64,000 bases of DNA from Blepharisma japonicum (taxonomy: Eukaryota; Ciliophora; Heterotrichea; Heterotrichida; Blepharismidae). This document shows positions 58,700 through 64,000 of the stretch, piece by piece. Within the stretch, counting starts at the first letter, position 1. The number at the start of each line of letters is the position of its first letter. The position numbers and the translations under genes were made by a program. Location: positions 110,348-174,347 of the forward strand of contig CATKHK010000089.1 in the NCBI GenBank assembly GCA_949751835.1, in the 5' to 3' direction. The notes beneath the pieces were generated by a model, which was given only the letters and a program-made list of their open reading frames with translations, did not search any database and was not told the DNA's origin.

Positions 58700-59865
58700 A
58701 ATTTCCAAGCTTTGTCTCTCTTTGATTTTTAAGCTCATAAGGGATAGATTAAATGATGTTTAGCTGAGTCATATAAAAATTCATTATTCTTCTCATAGGA
58801 AAGCTTTAAAATCTCTATAATTTCTTTTCTTTTCTTTTTTTCATTTTCCAGTATATTTACGATTTTTTTAATTATCCCAATTTTTTCTAATTTATTAATC
58901 TGATAATCACGACTTGTTTAAGATGTATTGAGAATAACACCAGTTGCCTCATCTTAACATCTCATTCATCTTCCTTTAATATTTTTAGGATTTTTTGAAA
59001 AATTTTTAACTCAAAAATCTGTCAATAGTTCCATCATTTTCAGAGCATAAATTTTTCAGTACTTCAATAACTGATTTTCTTATATATTTTTTGATGAGTT
59101 ATAAGTTTAGTTACTTTACTGAAAAATCAAGCTGGAATAGAGTGCTATAAAAATGATAATGGGGTGGAAAATTTTCTTTGTCCTGCCAATATATTAATTA
59201 TTCTTACGCATTAATAAATATTTGTAAAATCAAGGCAAAAGACATAAATAAATTTCCGACCACCAATATTATTTGTTGATATTATTGCTATCAAAATTAA
59301 TGAAGATGCAATGCATTCATCATATATAGATAATAAAAAAAATATAATTTTTTCTAAAAATGAGTACTCAAAAATATTTATATCATTGTCAATTTCTGCA
59401 TAATAATTGCATGCCAAGATAGTGTCATTTACACTTTTAATGTCATCAGAAGTTAGAATAATTCTGTATAAGAAAGGAATAAGATTTTTTATTGAATTTT
59501 TTGATGGATAAGGCTCTTCTCTTATGAAATTAGTGATCGCCCAGACAACAGTCCCCAAGTTCTTTATTTTATTTAAATCTATTTCATTTATATACAAACA
59601 AAAATTTCCAAACGCTTGATTAGCTAAAATCTCATCTCTAAGTTTTGAATCTCTCCTGCAATGTTTCCTATGCACATAATAATTAATTCTTTTAGTTCTT
59701 GATTATTTCTTTCAAATAAAATAAATAAAAAATCAATGATACCAAGATTAGTGGGGTATAGGCATTGCTCAGAACTGCCTGACAAAATATTGGTAAATAT
59801 TCAAATAGCTTCATAGACGAATATATCATCTTTTTGTGCTGCTAAAGACATATTATTCCATCAAA
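58700..59865 (-). pseudogene. Decayed importin-alpha-like gene, relic 1
   Basis: In minus-strand order the region matches the intact gene at 60327-61760 from about residue 110 to its end. A-I-W-I-F-T-N-I-L-S-G pairs with A-A-W-V-F-S-N-I-L-S-G, C-I-G-N-I-A-G with A-F-G-N-I-A-G, and W-A-I-T-N-F-I-R with W-A-V-S-N-F-L-R. There is a frameshift just after G-N-I-A-G, and many stops and indels below 59210. The N-terminal ~100 codons are missing. It lies head-to-head with the intact gene. Confidence 0.85.
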
Positions 59866-59889
59866 AAGATGATTTTGAGGATTTGCAAG

Positions 59890-60228
59890 ATAGATTTAAA
59901 TTTTCGATATTTGCAGCTTTGTCGACACCCTGTGTGTACCCACAACCTTCTTACAGCTTTGGGCATATGCAGGCCTATGCCGACAGGAGCAACACTTTGA
60001 AGATCGTGATCGATTACTAGCAAGAGCGAGAAGGCAAGCGAAATGTTATTGAGAATAAAGGATCTTCGGATCCTTATCGAGAGCTTAGCTATAATTCTAG
60101 TTAAAGTTAAAGTTAGGAATCGACTTTTAGATAATGCCTCAAGCTGAAGGATTAGGCCAGACGAATTGAATGCAATAATTTGACTTTGGATATCGCAAGG
60201 CTGCAAAGATGACATCTAAATTAAATGT
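59890..60228. repeat. ~330-bp segment bounded by imperfect inverted repeats
   Basis: The left end (around TTTGCAGCTTTGTCGA, 59910-59925) and the right end (around GCAAGGCTGCAAAG, 60197-60210) are imperfect reverse complements over about 25-30 bp. The inside is clearly less AT-rich than its surroundings and contains perfect small hairpins: AAGGATC-TTCG-GATCCTT near 60056-60075 and GGCATA...TATGCC near 59962-59981. It could be a MITE-like element or a structured non-coding RNA. A 120-codon minus-strand open frame across it has an odd composition and is probably chance. Confidence 0.45.
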
Positions 60229-60326
60229 GGCTAGTTATTTAACATTTTTGATATGGATCATTTTTATTGAAAATTAATATCTTTATTTTAAAAAGCTAGA
60301 GTGTGTTTGCTATAAACTTTTTATAA

Positions 60327-61760
60327 ATGGAACCAAAATTCGGATTTACACAGAATCCAACTGGATCGCTATTTTATTTCGGAGAATCAAGCAACCAATC
60401 TCCCCCTTTTAATCTTATGAATCCTTCCAGTACTTCTAGCAACGAAATTTCTTCTTCTCTTTCCCAAATGACCCTTACAAGCGAACACACTGATTTAATA
60501 GAGGAATCATCTATTCTAGAAGCAGTCAACAAAATAAATTCTGATGATTCAATCCTCCAATTAGAAGGTCTACAATCCATTAGAAAAGAGCTTTCTAAAG
60601 AAGATAATCCACCTATTAAGGATATCATAAATTCAGGGATATGTAAACACATCCTTGATTTGGCTTCAACTAAATCTGACGATAAATTTTTACTTGAAGC
60701 TGCATGAGTATTTTCAAATATTTTATCGGGAAGTCGTAAGCAAGCTTCTTATTTAGTGAATTTAGATGTAATACCATTTTTATTTAGTCTTTTTGACAAA
60801 AATAATGATGATATTAAAGAGCAAGTAATATGGGCTTTTGGCAATATTGCAGGAGATAATACTGACTGAAGAGATCTCATCATTTCAAATGAGAACTTCC
60901 ACTGTATTATTGATTTATGCAATAATGCGAATTTTTCTAATTCATGCATGATAAAAACTTGTTCTTGGGCTGTATCAAATTTTCTAAGAGGAAGCCCAAA
61001 ACCGACTGCAGAAAAAGTTTTACCTTTTGCACAGTTTTTAAAAAGAGTAATTATCGAAGTGAAAGAGCATGAGATTCTCGTAGATGCCATTTGGGGATGT
61101 TTTTATATAACAGAGTTAGATTCAAATCTAGAAATATTGCAAGAACAACCATTTTTAGAAAAAATAATTAGACAATTATCAAACCGAAAAGTGGATTTAT
61201 TGACACCTTCACTAAAAACTATTGGAAATATTACCACACAAATGGAAAATTCTTTCAGCGTGCTATTTAGGCTTGGATTTTTAGGAAAAATTGATAGTTT
61301 ACTATGCAATAAAAAAAGAACTATAAGAAGAGAAGTTTGCTGGGTTCTAGCAAATATTTCAACTGAAAGCTGCGAAGTAGTTGATAAATTTTTAGAAAAT
61401 AAAATATATGAAAAGTTATTATCAATTATAAAAACAGACAGAGAAGATGTCAAAAAAGAAGCTATATGAGTGATAGCGAATTCAGCAACACACTGTGATT
61501 TAAATCAAATAATAAAGCTCGCAGAATTAGGAATGGTGAAAGAATTGATTAACTGTATTAAATTTAATGAATGCAGAAGTATTGTTTTTGAAGCATTGTA
61601 TTCTTATGTAAAAAAAGCTCCTGATATTGTAAATGCTAAAGAAAAAGATAAGTTGATTAAAAATATTGATCTCGTAATAAGTTGTGGTGAAGACTGCGAG
61701 TATGTGACAAATTTGAAAGAATTACTGTTGGATGATAGAAGTATTGAACAAAATAATTAA
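60327..61760 (+). CDS. Importin-alpha-like armadillo-repeat protein
   Basis: The predicted protein has 477 aa, from ATG 60327 to TAA 61758-61760, with TGA as Trp in A-A-W-V-F-S-N, D-W-R-D-L and A-I-W-V-I-A-N. From residue about 75 it consists of ARM repeats with the importin-alpha signatures [AV]-W-x-x-[SG]-N and [GA]-N-I-[AS]-G. The Ser/Asn-rich first 60 residues lack the cluster of Lys/Arg that forms the importin-beta-binding domain. Members of the family carry nuclear-localisation cargo. Without IBB this protein either binds importin-beta differently or has another role. Two decayed copies flank it on the opposite strand. Confidence 0.88.
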
Positions 61761-62372
61761 ATATAGGTAAAACCTTATAATTAAACATAAAATAAATCAT
61801 TTAGGAACATTTTTATAAAATTCAGGGAATTAAAACGATATAAATGGCCGGGCCGCTATCTTTATCCAAACGCTAGTAATCAATTTTCTTATTTGAAACA
61901 ATAAGTAGATATAACTGATTATTATGAGCTATTATTACAAAAAATAGCAGTTAAATTGAAAATATTTCCTATAAAATTAAACTCTGATTAATTTTTTTAA
62001 ATTTGGCTTCGTTTCTCATGTAATAATAATATATTAGAATTCTTAATTGCTATCCAGATATATCAAATAAACAATGGTAGGGAGCATAACTTTTGGAGCC
62101 AATAATGAATATACCAATTAATAGCTTAATAATATGATTCTACTATTACTTTTCCAAAGAAATGGAGCTTCATCAATAAACTTTGCTCAAAATTCATTCT
62201 CTATGAATTTAGTTTAAGTGAATATGACTACTAAAATTTATATTGCTTTATTTATGCCCATACTTTAATAATTAAAACTTTGCAACGCGGCTTATTTGCT
62301 CAATAATCAGAATTAAATTTTCTTTAAATTAAATATTTTAGAGACTATTTCTATTATTCTGTAAAACTTCTC
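61761..62372. other. AT-rich spacer
   Basis: 612 bp between the end of the importin-alpha-like gene and relic 2. No gene seen. A brief GC-rich patch (GGCCGGGCCGC near 61845-61855) stands out. Confidence 0.45.
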
Positions 62373-62925
62373 TTAAATTCGTTGCATATTTACTATAGCA
62401 TTAACATCCTCTATTGAATCGTCAATGCTTTCAATTATTCTATCATTCTCTTCGTCATTTATAATGTATGGCACTTTTCCTAGACTATTAATAAATTCTT
62501 TGACTATCCCTATTTGTGTTAACCTCATTATTTGATTTACGTCACAAACAGTTACTGATGTCTTTATCATGCTTAATGCTTCTTTTTGAACGTTTTTGCT
62601 ATACTAAAATTTGCATTATTACACAAATCAATAATACAGCTGAAATTCTCATCGTTGATTATTAAATCTCTTCAATCGCTATCACCTGCTACTATATTGC
62701 CAAAAGCCATAATAACTGGCTCTTTAATATCATTATTATTTTTACCTAAAGCTGAAAATAGAAAAAGTATCACATTTATCTGCTCTAAATAGGATGCTTC
62801 TCTAGAACTCCTGACAAAATATTTGAGAATAGCCAGAGAGGTTCCAACAAAAATTTTTCATCAGTTTTAGTTGAAGCTAAATCAAGGATACTCTCACATA
62901 TTCCTGAACTTATAATTTCATATAG
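62373..62925 (-). pseudogene. Importin-alpha-like relic 2 (3' part of a chimera)
   Basis: In minus-strand order it matches the intact gene from I-I-[NS]-S-G-I-C to near its end (C-D-[LV]-N-Q-I-[IM]-[KR]-L). There is a frameshift after F-S-N-I-L-S-G-V and an internal deletion of several ARM repeats (from about N-N-A-N-F to the C-D-V-N-Q block). Its 5' side runs directly, in frame, into isocitrate-dehydrogenase sequence. Confidence 0.85.
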
Positions 62926-63225
62926 TGACTTCCACATCTTTTTCAACTTGAACTCTTCAGCTCTTTGTTCGTCAGGGTTTATCGTTGCACATTTGACGCC
63001 AACTTTGCATCGAAGAATTTCTCTTGCAGATTCTAATGCCACATTATCATCTGTCACATCTCTGTTTTCCATACCTAAGTCAAAATATAAAATTGGTAGG
63101 TCAACGAAAGAAAGAATAAGTTTTTCTTTGATCAGACGCCAGATGATTCGTGCTATTTCATCTTCATCGAGCTCAGCTACAGGGTTCCTGACTTGAATTA
63201 TCTGTGACCTCCATTTTATAAGCAA
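62926..63225 (-). pseudogene. N-terminal fragment of NADP-isocitrate dehydrogenase, fused to importin-alpha relic
   Basis: About 95 codons match the start of cytosolic-type [32 protein letters not shown]-type, [11 protein letters not shown] and F-K-L-K-K-M-W-K-S. The match stops exactly before the P-N-G-T-I-R-N active-site loop and continues as importin-alpha. There is no in-frame ATG (the frame begins at TTG), and the catalytic domain is absent, so no working enzyme can be made. Confidence 0.85.
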
Positions 63226-63452
63226 ATAGCAGGATTAATTTTTTTAAGGGTTAGTATTCAGCTTATAGCAACAAGAGACTATGTAAAATCCATTAATTAG
63301 AAAAAAAAATTATTTGGGCAATTATTATCTAATCAAATATTAATGTATTGAGCTCATCCTATCAATAATTAATTTTCTAGCCTAATTAATTTAATAAAAG
63401 TCGAGGTTAAACGCTTTATAGGGTTAATTAAATATTTAAAACATCAGCAGGT
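63226..63452. other. AT-rich spacer
   Basis: 227 bp with nothing recognised, upstream of the IDH fragment and downstream of the RBR gene. Confidence 0.45.
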
Positions 63453-64000
63453 TTATTCTAATTCACCTCCAAAACCAATATCGTCGATATTATCCTGCTG
63501 TGGAACTTGGGCGATATCCTCATCACCTTCTTCTCTGAACCAGTCGGGATTGAAAGGTTCAATATCAACGTCACCTTCTACACCTGGTCTTTTAATTAGA
63601 TGTTTATGTCTTGCATCATTATAATGTGGCCAATGATTGTATGGAACATAAGGGTCAGGAATACCCTCAAGAGTATTGCAGGTATTGCCAAAAGGACCCT
63701 CAGTCTTATAGTGATTCCAATGCAAATCTTCACATAAAATTTTACCACACTGATAACAAAACGGAAATCGGCCTTGGCACATTGGAGATTCACAAGGAAT
63801 AAAGTTGCAGCCATCAATTCTTTCAACAGGGACACCACAGCATGGGCACTGTTTCCATTCCATGCTGCCAAGTACATCTTGAAGCTCATTATCTTTTTCA
63901 TGGTTTTCGCATTCGACACCAGGATGCACATCACCTTTGCATTTTAAGCAAAAAACTCTTTTGCAAGCATTGCAAGCCCCATTAGGCACATTTTCTATAA
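63453..64000 (-). CDS. RBR (RING-between-RING) E3 ubiquitin ligase, C-terminal part
   Basis: The gene continues beyond the window; 182 codons are visible, ending at TAA 63453-63455. The end of the IBR domain (C-N-A-C-K-R-V-F-C-L-K-C...H-P-G-V-x-C) is followed by RING2: W-K-Q-C-P-C-C-G-V-P-V-E-R-I-D-G-C-N-F-I-x-C, then F-C-Y-Q-C-G. The residue after D-G, C-N-F-I, is the catalytic cysteine position of RBR ligases, which accepts ubiquitin as a thioester before transfer. The acidic tail is unlike the rest. First RING domain and N-terminus are outside the window. Confidence 0.9.
   Translation of the reverse strand, partial: IENVPNGACNACKRVFCLKCKGDVHPGVECENHEKDNELQDVLGSMEWKQCPCCGVPVERIDGCNFIPCESPMCQGRFPFCYQCGKILCEDLHWNHYKTEGPFGNTCNTLEGIPDPYVPYNHWPHYNDARHKHLIKRPGVEGDVDIEPFNPDWFREEGDEDIAQVPQQDNIDDIGFGGELE

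Noticed and set aside
59853-60215. 120-codon minus-strand frame over the inverted-repeat island
   Set aside because: Composition is unlike neighbouring genes, there is no domain, and it runs from the island into the importin relic.
1-64000. tRNA genes, rRNA, telomere repeats and CRISPR arrays
   Set aside because: Looked for by eye (T-loop GGTTCGA, conserved rRNA cores, CCCTAACA-type repeats, spaced direct repeats); none found. A tRNA scan would be decisive.

Overview
The window looks like macronuclear DNA of a heterotrich ciliate, most likely Blepharisma. (1) TGA is read as tryptophan. In-frame TGA falls at conserved Trp positions in several known families: copine NP-x-W-K-P-F, MINDY deubiquitinase L-L-H-G-W, the RasGEF N-terminal domain and importin-alpha. 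In the copine paralogs the same residue is TGG in one copy and TGA in the others. Only TAA and TAG end genes. (2) Four introns can be placed and all are exactly 15 nt (GTA...AG), the hallmark of heterotrichs. (3) The DNA is AT-rich and genes in the middle of the window are packed a few bases apart. No tRNA, rRNA, telomere or CRISPR was seen.

Left part (1-32 kb), sparse and repetitive. Three tandem copies of a very large secreted cysteine-rich gene lie on the minus strand at 1-3049 (cut by the window edge), 5430-9239 and 11745-15554. The two full copies are both exactly 1269 aa. Their upstream DNA is also duplicated, and copies 1 and 2 carry decayed pieces of the neighbouring receptor gene. 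Next come two minus-strand paralogs (16925-21943 and 26313-31547) of a polycystin-1-like surface protein: LamG-like region, Cys-rich region, REJ, GPS motif and five membrane segments, without the PLAT domain and pore region. Between them is a zinc-finger/TPR-like protein (23381-26002). The combination suggests a cell-surface recognition locus; that is inference.

Middle part (32-58 kb), gene-dense. In order: a coiled-coil protein with one intron; RasGEF; MINDY-type deubiquitinase; a proline-rich protein with a UBA-like end; an EF-hand protein whose canonical EF-hand lies beyond a 15-nt intron; a copine array (two intact genes, one with a frameshift, two relics); a small conserved protein; a coiled-coil protein; a PAS-domain protein; a helical-repeat protein; anamorsin/CIAPIN1; a coiled-coil protein; RPA2-like replication factor; and a large coiled-coil protein whose stop codon overlaps that of RPA2.

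Right part (58-64 kb). An importin-alpha-like gene without a visible IBB domain is flanked by two decayed importin-alpha copies on the opposite strand. One is preceded by a ~330-bp inverted-repeat-bounded segment. The other is fused to a broken N-terminal piece of NADP-isocitrate dehydrogenase. The window ends inside an RBR-type ubiquitin ligase gene.
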